NCBI GenBank assembly: GCA_019115455.1
Contig: DXDN01000001.1
Span: 62,001 to 126,000, forward strand
Source of the DNA: Candidatus Eubacterium faecigallinarum
Lineage (GTDB): Bacteria > Bacillota > Clostridia > Oscillospirales > Acutalibacteraceae
Direction of reading: 5' to 3'
DNA: 64,000 nucleotides
The notes under the pieces are model-generated. The model was not told the origin of the DNA and did not search any database. It saw only the letters and a list, made by a program, of their open reading frames with translations. Below, in pieces: positions 28,291-36,217 of this stretch (the stretch's first letter is position 1; each line of letters opens with the position of its first letter). A program made the position numbers and the translations under genes.

Positions 28291-28316
28291 AGGCTTGCAA
28301 ATGCAAGCCTTTTTTA
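28291..28316. terminator. Bidirectional terminator
   Basis: AGGCTTGCA and TGCAAGCCT arms around a 2-base AA loop, flanked by an A-run and a T-run, lie between the convergent lipoprotein gene and the 167-aa membrane protein gene. Confidence 0.85.
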
Positions 28317-28345
28317 AATATATATGCCTCTTTACAGTACTAACT

Positions 28346-28849
28346 TTAATATCCAATAGCTGTTAGAATTTCACCAATTTCACCTTTATATTCTTCGTCA
28401 CAAAAAGCATAGAGAGCTGTATTCCCAACCCAAATAGTTATATAATATGTCCCATTTGACAGCATAGAATACATAGCATAATTATTATAAAATTCATGCC
28501 AATCATGGTATCCGAGTTCTCTTTTTTGGTTAATTTGAGTTTGTATATTTTTAAACTCCGATAAGGCAGTATCATCATCGTCAAACTCAAAGAAGTAAAA
28601 ACTTACATTGCCGTTATTTCCCGCAACACTCTCTTTAAGTTTTGAATTTTGTTTTACATAGTAATCAGTAGAATTTTCAGAATAGTACCCTAAATTAACA
28701 AGAGTGGAGTTTACCTGTTCACAAGTAGCAGGAGTCTTTTCCCCTGTATTTACAAACAGAATAATCATAATTGTTAAAAAAGTAAGAATGATAAACCCCA
28801 AAAGAAAATATGGCGCTTTATTATTTTTTATAACCCATTCTTCAAGCAT
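28346..28849 (-). CDS. Small membrane-anchored protein of unknown function
   Basis: 167 aa, AT-rich like the convergent lipoprotein gene. Residues 12-34 form one membrane segment (YFLLGFIILTFLTIMIILFV); the N-terminus is short and the remaining 130 residues should lie outside the cell. The outer part has C43 and one Cys near the end, many Tyr/Asn/Asp residues and a mixed alpha/beta look (YYVKQNSKLKES, YYITIWVGNTALYAF). I do not recognise a family. It may have arrived with the lipoprotein gene as one AT-rich island. Confidence 0.65.
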   Translation of the reverse strand: MLEEWVIKNNKAPYFLLGFIILTFLTIMIILFVNTGEKTPATCEQVNSTLVNLGYYSENSTDYYVKQNSKLKESVAGNNGNVSFYFFEFDDDDTALSEFKNIQTQINQKRELGYHDWHEFYNNYAMYSMLSNGTYYITIWVGNTALYAFCDEEYKGEIGEILTAIGY

Positions 28850-28932
28850 TTAACTAACCTCTTCAAATTTTGTATTAACAAAGTATATCAAACATAAAAA
28901 ATTAAAAATATAGTTAATATCGGGATAATTAC

Positions 28933-29784
28933 TTATTTTAGTCTTATGCTGTCGCCGGTATCCTCCAGCTCCCTGAACACCGGGCGTTCACTGCCGGTAA
29001 TATTCGGCGAATGAAAAGTAAGCATCAGCTTATCAGCAAACTCAAATATCATTCCGTGGCCGCCGTCATCAGTAATCAGAGGGTCAAGGTGAATAAATTT
29101 CCCGTCTATTTCATCATTATCCGACACTGCGACGCACTGAGCGTATTTGCCGCCGATGAAAGTGGACCATATCATAATAAGTCTTCCGCCGACTGTCCTG
29201 TACATAAATGGGCCGTCGGTAATATAATGCTCACCCTCAGGCTTTTTATCCGCCCACTCGGGAGAAGAGCCGCTGAACATATAAACAGGTTCGCTTACAG
29301 CCTTTTTTAAATCTTCACTTAATTTAAGATAGCACACAGTACCGTCAATTATCTGGGTATGCTCGTGGCAGAAAACAAGATACGGCTCGCCCTTTTTGCT
29401 GATATAAAGCGTTCCGTCAAGACATTCCCAGCCGTCGGGCGTAACGGCAGATTGAGAATAAGGCGTAAAGGGTCCTTTAGGGGTTTCAGAGCGCAGAATA
29501 TATACCCCTCTCATTTCGTCCTCCTTGGTAAATGTGGCAAACATATAAAACGCTCCGCCGTACAAGTGCACCTCCGGCGCCCAGTTTACCTCACGGTTAA
29601 GACCGTATTGAGCGGAATCAAAGCAGACTTTCGGTTCGCTCCAATTTTCCAAATCCTCGGACTCATAGACGTCAAAACCTCCCGTGTTTTTGCCGAAACC
29701 TGCTGCACGGGTGCCGTAAAGAAAGTATTTATCCCCCCGCCTTAAAACAAAGGGGTCACGGATATTTATATCGCTGATTTTCAT
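28933..29784 (-). CDS. GH43-like glycosidase
   Basis: 283 aa. Start at ATG 29784 with AAGGTGAT 5-6 bases upstream; the upstream in-frame GTG overlaps this site. Five-bladed propeller signatures: INIRDPFVLRRGDKYFLYGT (residues about 4-24, with the catalytic-base Asp in RDPF), DVYESEDLENWSEP, VNWAPEVHLYGGAFYMFAT, and HGMIFEF near the end. No signal peptide, so it acts in the cytoplasm, probably on arabino- or xylo-oligosaccharides or a related side chain. The gene follows the PI-PLC-like gene at 10 bases and is likely in its operon. The substrate cannot be told from sequence alone. Confidence 0.85.
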   Translation of the reverse strand: MKISDINIRDPFVLRRGDKYFLYGTRAAGFGKNTGGFDVYESEDLENWSEPKVCFDSAQYGLNREVNWAPEVHLYGGAFYMFATFTKEDEMRGVYILRSETPKGPFTPYSQSAVTPDGWECLDGTLYISKKGEPYLVFCHEHTQIIDGTVCYLKLSEDLKKAVSEPVYMFSGSSPEWADKKPEGEHYITDGPFMYRTVGGRLIMIWSTFIGGKYAQCVAVSDNDEIDGKFIHLDPLITDDGGHGMIFEFADKLMLTFHSPNITGSERPVFRELEDTGDSIRLK

Positions 29785-29794
29785 ACTTATCACC

Positions 29795-30676
29795 TTAAAA
29801 ATTTGTACTTATTATTTTTTCAACAAGCGCTGAATCTGGGAAATCCGTATATATCATACCGTAATACTTGTTTTTATCCATTGGATATGACATAAAGGCG
29901 CTGTTTATATATAGCGAATTCCTGTATGGTCCTTTAAACCCTCCTGCCGTTGAGAGATAATTTATAACATAGGTCGAGTCAAAAGGTTTCATAGAATCAA
30001 GAAACGGTTTTATACACTCGCTCCATCTGGGTTCGGGCTTATATTTATACCTGTCCTGAATAACAAAGGTCATGGAATTTTCACCGCCTGTTTTCAGCGT
30101 CAGGGGCTGAGGCACGGCGGTGTCCTGCTCCACCCAGCGTGAAAAATCAATTCCTGTATTATTGCCGTTAAATTCCTTTCTGTCGGCTTTTCGGCAACGT
30201 CTTATCAGGACTATTTTGCCCCTGCATTCAGAAAGAAGCGGCGACCTGTTTTCCAAAAACCATTTTTCCTCATTGCCTTTAATGTATGTGAAAAAGAGAT
30301 TGTCAAAGCATTTTTTCATCTCTTTTCCGCTGTCGTTTTTAAACTGAAAAACGATTGCTTCGCTGGGATTCTCATCAAGAAAGCGATAGCAGTGCCCCAA
30401 AACGTCCGCCATATCCATCTGACGTGACAGACGGCAGGGGGAATTATACGCCTTGGCAATGCCGTGAACCATTCCCAGCCTGTCGCCCTTGGACTGAACT
30501 CTGATATCAAGTCCCCTGACACCTAGGCATAGCTGGGAATATATATCAAGGTTCTGGCACTTTGATATGTGTGAGAACTGAACGTATTTTGTAACGCAGT
30601 CATGAGTGCCCACAAGATTAAGACGCAGCAGCTCTCTGCCGCCGTCAATATCCTTCATCCATGATTTAAGATTCAT
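29795..30676 (-). CDS. PI-PLC X domain-like phosphodiesterase
   Basis: 293 aa. I chose ATG 30676 because GGTG sits 6-7 bases upstream; the ATG at 30682 abuts that site. Residues 15-160 match the PI-PLC X barrel: LVGTHDCVTK (first catalytic His), LCLGVRGLDIRV (metal or substrate acids), LGMVHGIA (second catalytic His), and AIVFQFKND. Bacterial members cleave phosphatidylinositol or related glycerophosphodiesters and are normally secreted. Here no signal peptide is visible, so a cytoplasmic substrate is possible. It is divergent from the small protein/PHP operon and upstream of the GH43 gene. Confidence 0.8.
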   Translation of the reverse strand: MNLKSWMKDIDGGRELLRLNLVGTHDCVTKYVQFSHISKCQNLDIYSQLCLGVRGLDIRVQSKGDRLGMVHGIAKAYNSPCRLSRQMDMADVLGHCYRFLDENPSEAIVFQFKNDSGKEMKKCFDNLFFTYIKGNEEKWFLENRSPLLSECRGKIVLIRRCRKADRKEFNGNNTGIDFSRWVEQDTAVPQPLTLKTGGENSMTFVIQDRYKYKPEPRWSECIKPFLDSMKPFDSTYVINYLSTAGGFKGPYRNSLYINSAFMSYPMDKNKYYGMIYTDFPDSALVEKIISTNF

Positions 30677-30692
30677 TTTCATCACCAAAATC

Positions 30693-30721
30693 AATATATC
30701 ATTTTTGTACAATAATATCAA
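30693..30721 (-). promoter_or_regulatory. Promoter for PI-PLC/GH43 operon
   Basis: On the minus strand: TTGATA (30716-30721), 17 bases, TATATT (30693-30698). Its -35 box abuts the -35 of the opposite promoter. Confidence 0.6.
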
Positions 30722-30738
30722 TTGAAAATATTGATATT
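30714..30738. promoter_or_regulatory. 9-bp inverted repeat over two abutting -35 boxes
   Basis: AATATCAAT (30714-30722) and ATTGATATT (30730-30738) are perfect reverse complements with a 7-base spacer. The repeat covers both -35 boxes of the divergent promoters, so a bound dimer would block or steer both. Confidence 0.6.
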
Positions 30739-30750
30739 CTGCTTTATAAT
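30722..30750 (+). promoter_or_regulatory. Promoter for small protein/PHP operon
   Basis: TTGAAA (30722-30727), 17 bases, TATAAT (30745-30750). The ribosome site GGAGG follows at 30769. Confidence 0.65.
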
Positions 30751-30778
30751 TATATTAAGATTGCTTACGGAGGCGCCT

Positions 30779-31222
30779 ATGCTAATATTCAGCACAGAGG
30801 GAGTAATTACTCCCGCCGATGACAAAACGAATATCCGCCATGTGTTTACCGTGCCGGAAAATATCCGCGCTCTTAAAATAAAATACCGCTACTCCCCCAA
30901 GACTCTTGAGGACAGGGAAAAAGCGGTAAACTGCGTTCACGCTTGTTTCAGAAAATACGGCGAGGAAATGGCAGGGGTTCCTGCTGACTTCCTGCCGATA
31001 AAAAACCTGATTACCCTTTCGCTGGACTGCGGCAGTGAATATATCGGAGCCGCTCACCGCCAAAGCAACGACCAGGAACATATTATTTCGGCTGATTTTT
31101 CGTCGCCGGGATTTGTTAAATGCGATATCCGCCCGGGCGAATGGGACATAGTTTTAAACGTTCACTGCGTGCTGTGCGACGTAAAATACACAATTGAAAT
31201 CGAAGGAGAAAGCGAAGAATGA
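30779..31222 (+). CDS. Small protein paired with PHP phosphoesterase
   Basis: 147 aa. ATG 30779 has ACGGAGG 6 bases upstream and lies after the promoter. The sequence reads as a beta-sandwich (IRALKIKYRYSPK, ITLSLDCGSEY, WDIVLNVHCVLCDVKYTIEI). It has several Cys and His residues that could bind metal. Its stop overlaps the next start by 4 bases, so it is coupled to the PHP gene. In some bacteria a beta-rich domain like this is fused to the front of PHP phosphoesterases, which supports a shared function. No family name is certain. Confidence 0.7.
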   Translation: MLIFSTEGVITPADDKTNIRHVFTVPENIRALKIKYRYSPKTLEDREKAVNCVHACFRKYGEEMAGVPADFLPIKNLITLSLDCGSEYIGAAHRQSNDQEHIISADFSSPGFVKCDIRPGEWDIVLNVHCVLCDVKYTIEIEGESEE

Positions 31223-32169
31223 GCTACCTGCCATGCGAGCTGCACTGCCACACCGTACATTCCGACGGTGATTTTCAGGTGAGGGAGCTACTTGAAAAAG
31301 CAAAACAATCCGATCTCTCCCTGATTGCGCTCACCGACCACAACACCTTTTCCGGTCACAGCGAGCTTGATGATTCCCTGCTGCCTGCAATACGAGGCAT
31401 CGAGTGGACGACCTATTTCGGGCACATGCTGGTGCTGGGAGCCAGAGAATTTGTTGACTGGCGCGACGCTTCAGTATCAAACATAGACGAAAAAATCGCA
31501 AAAGTAAAGGAAGCCGGCGCAGTTGTGGGAATTGCGCATCCGTTTCAGATAGGCTCCCCTGTTTGCACCGGCGGCAGATGGGAATTTAATGTAAAAAACT
31601 GGGACAACGTAGACTATATGGAAATATGGCACGAGGACCTGTCCGACATCACCAGTGAGAACAAACAGGCTCTGAATCTGTGGACATCACTGCTTGACAG
31701 CGGTTACAAAATTGCCGCTGCTTACGGCAGGGACTGGCACAGACCTGAAAACGGCGGGATTTACGGCTGCACTTATCTCAACACTGATTTATGCATAAAT
31801 GAAAAGTCTGCTCTTGACGCAATAAAAAACGGCAGGACGGTGGTTTCTGCCGGGGTGAAATTCTTTTTCCGCATGCACAGGCACGGCGGCACATTCAATA
31901 TCGGCGACACAGTACGCCGGGGCACCTATGTATTCAGCTTTTTTACAGACATTCATACAAGTCTCAGCGCAAATTGGATTAAAGACCTGAGCCTCAGCAC
32001 CATAAAAATCGTAACAAACGGCGGCAAGGTCGTGCTGGAAACAAGATACGACCAGCGCCACGTCCATCTTCCGCTGGAAAAAGGGCACTGGTACAGAGCA
32101 GAGCTATGGTGTGAGCTAAAAGGAAAAAGCAGAGCGATAGCCATAACTTCGCCTATTTACTGCCGCTGA
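31219..32169 (+). CDS. PHP-domain metallophosphoesterase
   Basis: 316 aa. The PHP N-terminus is clear: LPCELHCHTVHSDGDF (residues 4-19, metal ligands H8, H10 and D16) and IALTDHNTFSGH (residues 36-47, D40/H41). Later ligands sit in GIAHPF and AAYGRDWHRPE. Members hydrolyse phosphoesters in a trinuclear metal site; nucleotide, histidinol-phosphate and sugar-phosphate substrates are all known in the family. The C-terminal 100 residues (GDTVRRGTYVFSFFTDI) are a beta-rich extension. It is coupled to the small protein in front and faces the PI-PLC-like gene, suggesting linked phosphodiester breakdown, first diester then monoester. That pathway idea is inference. Confidence 0.85.
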   Translation: MSYLPCELHCHTVHSDGDFQVRELLEKAKQSDLSLIALTDHNTFSGHSELDDSLLPAIRGIEWTTYFGHMLVLGAREFVDWRDASVSNIDEKIAKVKEAGAVVGIAHPFQIGSPVCTGGRWEFNVKNWDNVDYMEIWHEDLSDITSENKQALNLWTSLLDSGYKIAAAYGRDWHRPENGGIYGCTYLNTDLCINEKSALDAIKNGRTVVSAGVKFFFRMHRHGGTFNIGDTVRRGTYVFSFFTDIHTSLSANWIKDLSLSTIKIVTNGGKVVLETRYDQRHVHLPLEKGHWYRAELWCELKGKSRAIAITSPIYCR

Positions 32170-32180
32170 AAAGGTCAAAT

Positions 32181-32219
32181 TTTACAAGGATTTAACCTGA
32201 AATATATTTGATTTTAACC
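32181..32219 (+). promoter_or_regulatory. PHO-box-like direct repeats
   Basis: TTTACA at 32181, TTAACC at 32192, TATATT at 32203 and TTAACC at 32214 are spaced exactly 11 bases apart. PhoP/PhoB sites are hexamers of the type TTAACA repeated every 11 bases. The array overlaps the -35 region of the promoter for the two-component genes. Confidence 0.5.
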
Positions 32220-32237
32220 GCATGCATTTAGTATAAT
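32208..32237 (+). promoter_or_regulatory. Promoter for two-component operon
   Basis: TTGATT, 18 bases, TATAAT, 54 bases before the ATG at 32291. Its spacer overlaps the last PHO-like hexamer. Confidence 0.6.
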
Positions 32238-32290
32238 GTAGGATTTTGTAATAATCTGTTATACATGTTTATATTATGAGAGGTCAATAA

Positions 32291-32971
32291 ATGGAAAATA
32301 ACCAGCTTGTATACATTGTTGAGGACGACACCTCAATACGTGAACTTGAAATGTACGCTCTTAAAAACGCAAATTTCAGCGTAGTAGGGTTCGAGGAAGG
32401 AACTTCTTTTTTAAAAGAGCTTGATAAAAAAATACCTGATATTATTCTGCTTGACATTATGCTGCCCCAGGGCGACGGGCTCCAGCTTCTTTCCCAGATA
32501 AGGAACACGGCGCAGTACAGCAATATCCCTGTAATTATGGTAACAGCAAAGACCAGTGAGATAGACGCTGTAAAGGGACTTGATATGGGCGCAGACGACT
32601 ATATCGCAAAGCCTTTCGGCGTTATGGAGCTTGTGTCAAGAGTAAAAGCGATACTAAGGCGCACAGAAAAGAAAGCAAAGCCCGTGCTGGCTTACAAAAA
32701 CATTGAGCTTGACGAGGGCAGGCACACCGTGCTTGTCAACAAAAACGAGGTTGAGCTGACATACAAGGAATACGAGATACTCAAGCATCTTATCAGAAAC
32801 AGGGGCATCGTTCTCAGCCGTGACAGACTCATGGAAATCGTATGGGGATATAATTTTGAGCAGGGCAACAGAACGGTGGACGTTCACATACAGTCGCTGA
32901 GGAAAAAGCTCGGCGATGCCGGCGAGCATATTAAGACTATCAGAAACGTAGGTTACAAAGTCGGTGATTAA
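32291..32971 (+). CDS. phoP: PhoP/OmpR-family response regulator
   Basis: 226 aa. Receiver domain residues 4-118: acidic pair E11-D12-D13, phosphorylated D55 in ILLDIMLP, T85 and K107 in YIAKPFG. Residues 130-225 are an OmpR-type winged helix (ELTYKEYEILKHLI, NRTVDVHIQSLRKKLGD, TIRNVGYKVG). It is followed with no gap by a sensor kinase gene, and the pair sits behind a PHO-box-like array, so I infer a PhoP role in phosphate starvation with self-regulation. Many OmpR-type pairs look alike, so the symbol is tentative. Ribosome site GAGAGGTC is close to the ATG. Confidence 0.85.
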   Translation: MENNQLVYIVEDDTSIRELEMYALKNANFSVVGFEEGTSFLKELDKKIPDIILLDIMLPQGDGLQLLSQIRNTAQYSNIPVIMVTAKTSEIDAVKGLDMGADDYIAKPFGVMELVSRVKAILRRTEKKAKPVLAYKNIELDEGRHTVLVNKNEVELTYKEYEILKHLIRNRGIVLSRDRLMEIVWGYNFEQGNRTVDVHIQSLRKKLGDAGEHIKTIRNVGYKVGD

Positions 32972-34294
32972 ATGACTAAAAAAACATTAAGTAAAATTTT
33001 ATTGTTTGGCATGTCCACTATTGCCGTTACAGCGTTTCTCATTGTTTCCGTATTCTATTCATATTACCAGAACCAGGCGAAAAACAACATTGTCGATGTT
33101 GCAAACCTGATAGAATACGAAATCGAGCAGAGCGGAAATTATGATTTTATCAACGTCCAGCTTGATTCTATGACGAGAGTCACCCTGCTTTCAGACAACG
33201 CAACAATTATTGCCGACAGCGCAAGGCGCACCGCCTTTGACGAAAGCAATATTACTTTTGACGAAATAAAAAGCATGGCTCAGGAAAACAGCCGCCCTGA
33301 AATCAGAAAATCAGACACAAGCGCCCAGAACACATACTACTATGCCAAGCTGCTGGACGACGGCAACATTCTTGTAGCGTCAACAAAATCCCAGAGCATA
33401 CTGGGCGTTATAGGAAATGTCTGTGTCTATATTCTCATAATAATACTTTTTGTGGTGGTATGCTCTATCTTTATCAGCATGGCAATCACCAGGAGCATCC
33501 TAAGCCCTATTGAAGAGCTTGGGAAAAATCTCGACCGCCCGGAAAAGGTAAAATCCTACAAAGAGCTTGAGCCCTTTGTAAACGCTCTTAAAGAGCAGAA
33601 CAAAAAGCAAAAAGCGCTTGACAAGCAGAAAAAGCAGTTCACAGCCAACGTGTCCCACGAGCTTAAAACTCCGCTGACATCAATAGCAGGCTACGCCGAG
33701 CTTATTGAAACCGGAATTGCCAAAGAACCTGACATAAAGCCTTTTGCCGCCACCATAAGAAAGCAGGCGCTGAGGCTTGTTACGCTGAGCGAGGATATTA
33801 TCCAGCTTTCACAGCTGGAGGAAAATGATGAAAAGGATATCGCTTTTTCCGACACCGATATATACGAAATTGCCCGTCGCTGTGTTGAAGCGTTGTCAAT
33901 AAATGCCCAGACAAAAGGCGTTTCCATGACCCTTGAGGGTGAAAGCACTCTGATAAAAGGGAATCCGTCTCTTATTGAGGAGCTTATATACAATCTTTGC
34001 GACAACGCAATACGCTATAACAAGCCGGACGGAAGCGTTAACGTAAAAATTGAAAGCGATGATAAAAAGGTAAAGCTCTCCGTCACTGACACGGGAATCG
34101 GAATTGATAAAAAATACAGGGAACGTATTTTTGAGCGGTTTTTCCGTGTGGACAAGAGCCGAAGCAAGGCTACAGGCGGCACGGGACTGGGGCTTGCCAT
34201 TGTAAAACACATTGCCCAAATCCACGACGCACAGATAAATGTGAACAGCGTTTTAGGCGAGGGAACGTCAATCTCAGTCTTATTTGATAAATAA
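32972..34294 (+). CDS. phoR: PhoR-like membrane sensor histidine kinase
   Basis: 440 aa. Two membrane segments (residues about 8-30 and 148-172) flank an outer sensor region of about 115 residues that resembles a PhoR-type extracellular PAS-like fold. A short HAMP-like linker follows (RSILSPIEELGKNL), then HisKA with H229 in VSHELKTPLTS and a HATPase_c domain with N-box DNAIRYN, G1 DTGIGI and G2 GGTGLGLAI. It begins one base after the regulator stop codon, so the two are made together. There is no cytoplasmic PAS domain, unlike some PhoR proteins. Partner and signal are inferred from the neighbouring regulator and PHO-like repeats. Confidence 0.85.
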   Translation: MTKKTLSKILLFGMSTIAVTAFLIVSVFYSYYQNQAKNNIVDVANLIEYEIEQSGNYDFINVQLDSMTRVTLLSDNATIIADSARRTAFDESNITFDEIKSMAQENSRPEIRKSDTSAQNTYYYAKLLDDGNILVASTKSQSILGVIGNVCVYILIIILFVVVCSIFISMAITRSILSPIEELGKNLDRPEKVKSYKELEPFVNALKEQNKKQKALDKQKKQFTANVSHELKTPLTSIAGYAELIETGIAKEPDIKPFAATIRKQALRLVTLSEDIIQLSQLEENDEKDIAFSDTDIYEIARRCVEALSINAQTKGVSMTLEGESTLIKGNPSLIEELIYNLCDNAIRYNKPDGSVNVKIESDDKKVKLSVTDTGIGIDKKYRERIFERFFRVDKSRSKATGGTGLGLAIVKHIAQIHDAQINVNSVLGEGTSISVLFDK

Positions 34295-34308
34295 AAATAA
34301 AAAATATA

Positions 34309-34337
34309 TTGAAAAATCTTTTCTTTTAGTATATTAT
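34309..34337 (+). promoter_or_regulatory. Promoter for secreted 305-aa protein gene
   Basis: TTGAAA, 17 bases, TATTAT, 34 bases before the ATG at 34371. Confidence 0.6.
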
Positions 34338-34370
34338 AAGAGAGTAAAACACTGTAAAAGGGGAATGTTT

Positions 34371-35288
34371 ATGAAAAAAAGATCTAAACTCGGCATCTTC
34401 AATAGGATTCTCGCCGTTATTTTCGTTGTTGTTCTTATTGCAAATGTTGTTGTAATTGCCACAAAGGACGTACCTGTTGCAGCTACTGCCGAAGAAGACG
34501 CAGCTGCTGCCGACACGGCTGTAATCGACGAGTTTGCCGCAAACACCTACGGAGGCGTTGAATTTGCTGATGTTGAATCAGTTGTAAATTACTATAACGA
34601 AGCATACAACAAGACAAAGGCTCAGACAAGAGAGTACATAAACGACCAGGGTCAAAAGGAAGTTTGGTACACCATGCTTGGTGAAGAGAAACTTCAGGTA
34701 TCAAACATCATGATCGAGGGCAAGGAAAACTCAATGATTAACAACCTTGTTCCCGGCATTGTAGGAGGCCTTTTCTCAGCCGGAATCACCGGCCTTTCAC
34801 CGTCAGCTAACCGCAATCCGGAAAATGATGTTGACGAGGAGAACAAGAGCCTTACCACAAGCTATCTTACCGCAGAAGACATCCTTGCAGCTAATGTTAA
34901 GGATAACGGCGACGGAACAATCACCCTTCAGCTTCAGCCTAAGCAGGTAAACATGTCTCACAAGGGTATGGACGCACAGGGTCATCTGTTTAACAGTCTG
35001 GGCGCTATCGACTCAGTTGTTGACAGCATCTCCGCTCTTTCATGGGCAAGCGGCACAACAAAAGAGAACTGTATCGTTGACTACAAGGGCGGTTACGCAA
35101 CTGTTACAATTGATACAGCCACAGGTCTTATCACCACAGCTGACTACCACATGGAGGCTCACATCTCCGTAAACCATGCTAATGTTGCAGTACTTAAGGA
35201 TAAGTCAGCTACTCTGCTTGTAACATATGATGTTCATTATCCTGCATCAGAAGAGTACCTTGCAGAAAGAAACGTCAAAGTAGCATAA
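34371..35288 (+). CDS. Secreted or N-anchored protein of unknown function
   Basis: 305 aa from ATG 34371, with AAAAGGGGAA upstream. Residues 1-29 are a signal peptide or membrane anchor (KRSKLGIFNRILAVIFVVVL). An Ala/Asp/Glu-rich stretch follows (ATAEEDAAAADTAVIDE), then a domain of about 240 residues with beta-rich segments (GTITLQLQPKQVNM, GYATVTIDTATGLITTADYH, HANVAVLKDKSATLLVTYDV). I do not recognise the family. Codon use looks like that of a highly expressed gene, with strong ribosome site and its own promoter and terminator. It is monocistronic and follows the phosphate-type two-component genes. Confidence 0.75.
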   Translation: MKKRSKLGIFNRILAVIFVVVLIANVVVIATKDVPVAATAEEDAAAADTAVIDEFAANTYGGVEFADVESVVNYYNEAYNKTKAQTREYINDQGQKEVWYTMLGEEKLQVSNIMIEGKENSMINNLVPGIVGGLFSAGITGLSPSANRNPENDVDEENKSLTTSYLTAEDILAANVKDNGDGTITLQLQPKQVNMSHKGMDAQGHLFNSLGAIDSVVDSISALSWASGTTKENCIVDYKGGYATVTIDTATGLITTADYHMEAHISVNHANVAVLKDKSATLLVTYDVHYPASEEYLAERNVKVA

Positions 35289-35309
35289 CATAAGTATTAT
35301 ATATTTAAA

Positions 35310-35336
35310 AGGGCTGTCGCTGACAGTCCTTTTTTG
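35310..35336 (+). terminator. Intrinsic terminator
   Basis: AGGGCTGTC paired with GACAGTCCT (one G-U), 3-base loop, then TTTTTT, 20 bases after the stop at 35288. Confidence 0.85.
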
Positions 35337-35348
35337 TTGGTGCATATT

Positions 35349-36065
35349 ATGGATGAAAAAAGATTTAACGATTTATATAACCGTTCATTTTCAAAGGGTA
35401 TAAAGCTTTTCAGCGATTTTCTTAACCTGGACGAGCAGAGCATTCTTTCCGCAACATATCTGCCATGCACGGTTTACGGAGGATATGACGGAGCTGAAGG
35501 AGTCGTCGCCGGGTTCGGAGAAGATATTTCAACAGATGATTTCCCTTTCGTCTATATCAGCGTAAAGCCGCTTTCGGCAAAATTCTCAGAAAAGCTGACT
35601 CACCGTGATTATCTGGGAGCGCTTATGAATCTGGGCATAAAGCGTGAAATGCTGGGAGATATACTTATAAGCGAAAACAGCGCCTGCATCATTTGCCTTG
35701 ACAAGATAGCAGACTATGTTGCCGACAATCTGACAAGGATAAGGCATACATCTGTAAAAGCTGTCAGGACTGATTCCCTGCCGGAAAACACGGTCAAGCC
35801 GCCGGAGCCGTCGGAGCTGGTGGTCTCATCCCTTAGGCTTGACGTGCTGGTGTGCGCAGTGTACAAGCTGTCACGCAAGGAGGGCTCAAAACTCTTTAGC
35901 GCAGGGAAAATATTTGTAAACAGCAGGCTGACTGAAAATCCGTCCTACACCGTCAAGGAAGGCGATATAATATCAGTCAGGGGCACGGGCAGATTTGCAT
36001 ATGACAAACCTGTCAGAAGCACCAAAAAAGACCGCATTGTAATAGAAATCAGAAAGTACTGCTAA
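35349..36065 (+). CDS. YlmH-like S4-domain RNA-binding protein
   Basis: 238 aa. ATG 35349 starts MDEKRFNDLYNRSF; the ribosome site (TTGGTG) is weak. Residues 10-150 are the YlmH N-terminal fold (VCGY-like motif region AEGVVAGFGED, THRDYLGALMNLGIKREMLGDI, the family's most conserved stretch). Residues 160-235 are the S4 RNA-binding domain (SLRLDVLVCAVYKLSRKEGS, FVNSRLTENPSYTVKEGDII). YlmH rescues stalled ribosomes by binding tRNA-carrying 50S subunits. In Firmicutes it usually lies in the ylm/divIVA cluster; here it stands alone after a terminator. Confidence 0.85.
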   Translation: MDEKRFNDLYNRSFSKGIKLFSDFLNLDEQSILSATYLPCTVYGGYDGAEGVVAGFGEDISTDDFPFVYISVKPLSAKFSEKLTHRDYLGALMNLGIKREMLGDILISENSACIICLDKIADYVADNLTRIRHTSVKAVRTDSLPENTVKPPEPSELVVSSLRLDVLVCAVYKLSRKEGSKLFSAGKIFVNSRLTENPSYTVKEGDIISVRGTGRFAYDKPVRSTKKDRIVIEIRKYC

Positions 36066-36108
36066 AAAGCTATATAAAAACCGTCTTGCTTTATCCGCAG
36101 GCGGTATC

Positions 36109-36137
36109 AGCGGCGGCGGAAATTGCCGCTATTTTTT
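36109..36137 (+). terminator. Probable terminator after ylmH-like gene
   Basis: AGCGGC and GCCGCT arms (36109-36114, 36125-36130) followed by ATTTTTT. An alternative GCGGC pairing overlaps it. Confidence 0.65.
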
Positions 36138-36159
36138 ATACGCAATTACTGATGTTTTG

Positions 36160-36188
36160 TTGAAAACGCAGTATAAAAATGTTACTAT
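36160..36188 (+). promoter_or_regulatory. Promoter for Fe-alcohol dehydrogenase operon
   Basis: TTGAAA, 17 bases, TACTAT, 30 bases ahead of the ATG at 36218. Confidence 0.55.
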
Positions 36189-36217
36189 ATAAAAAAGTCT
36201 TATTTGCAGGTGATAAA

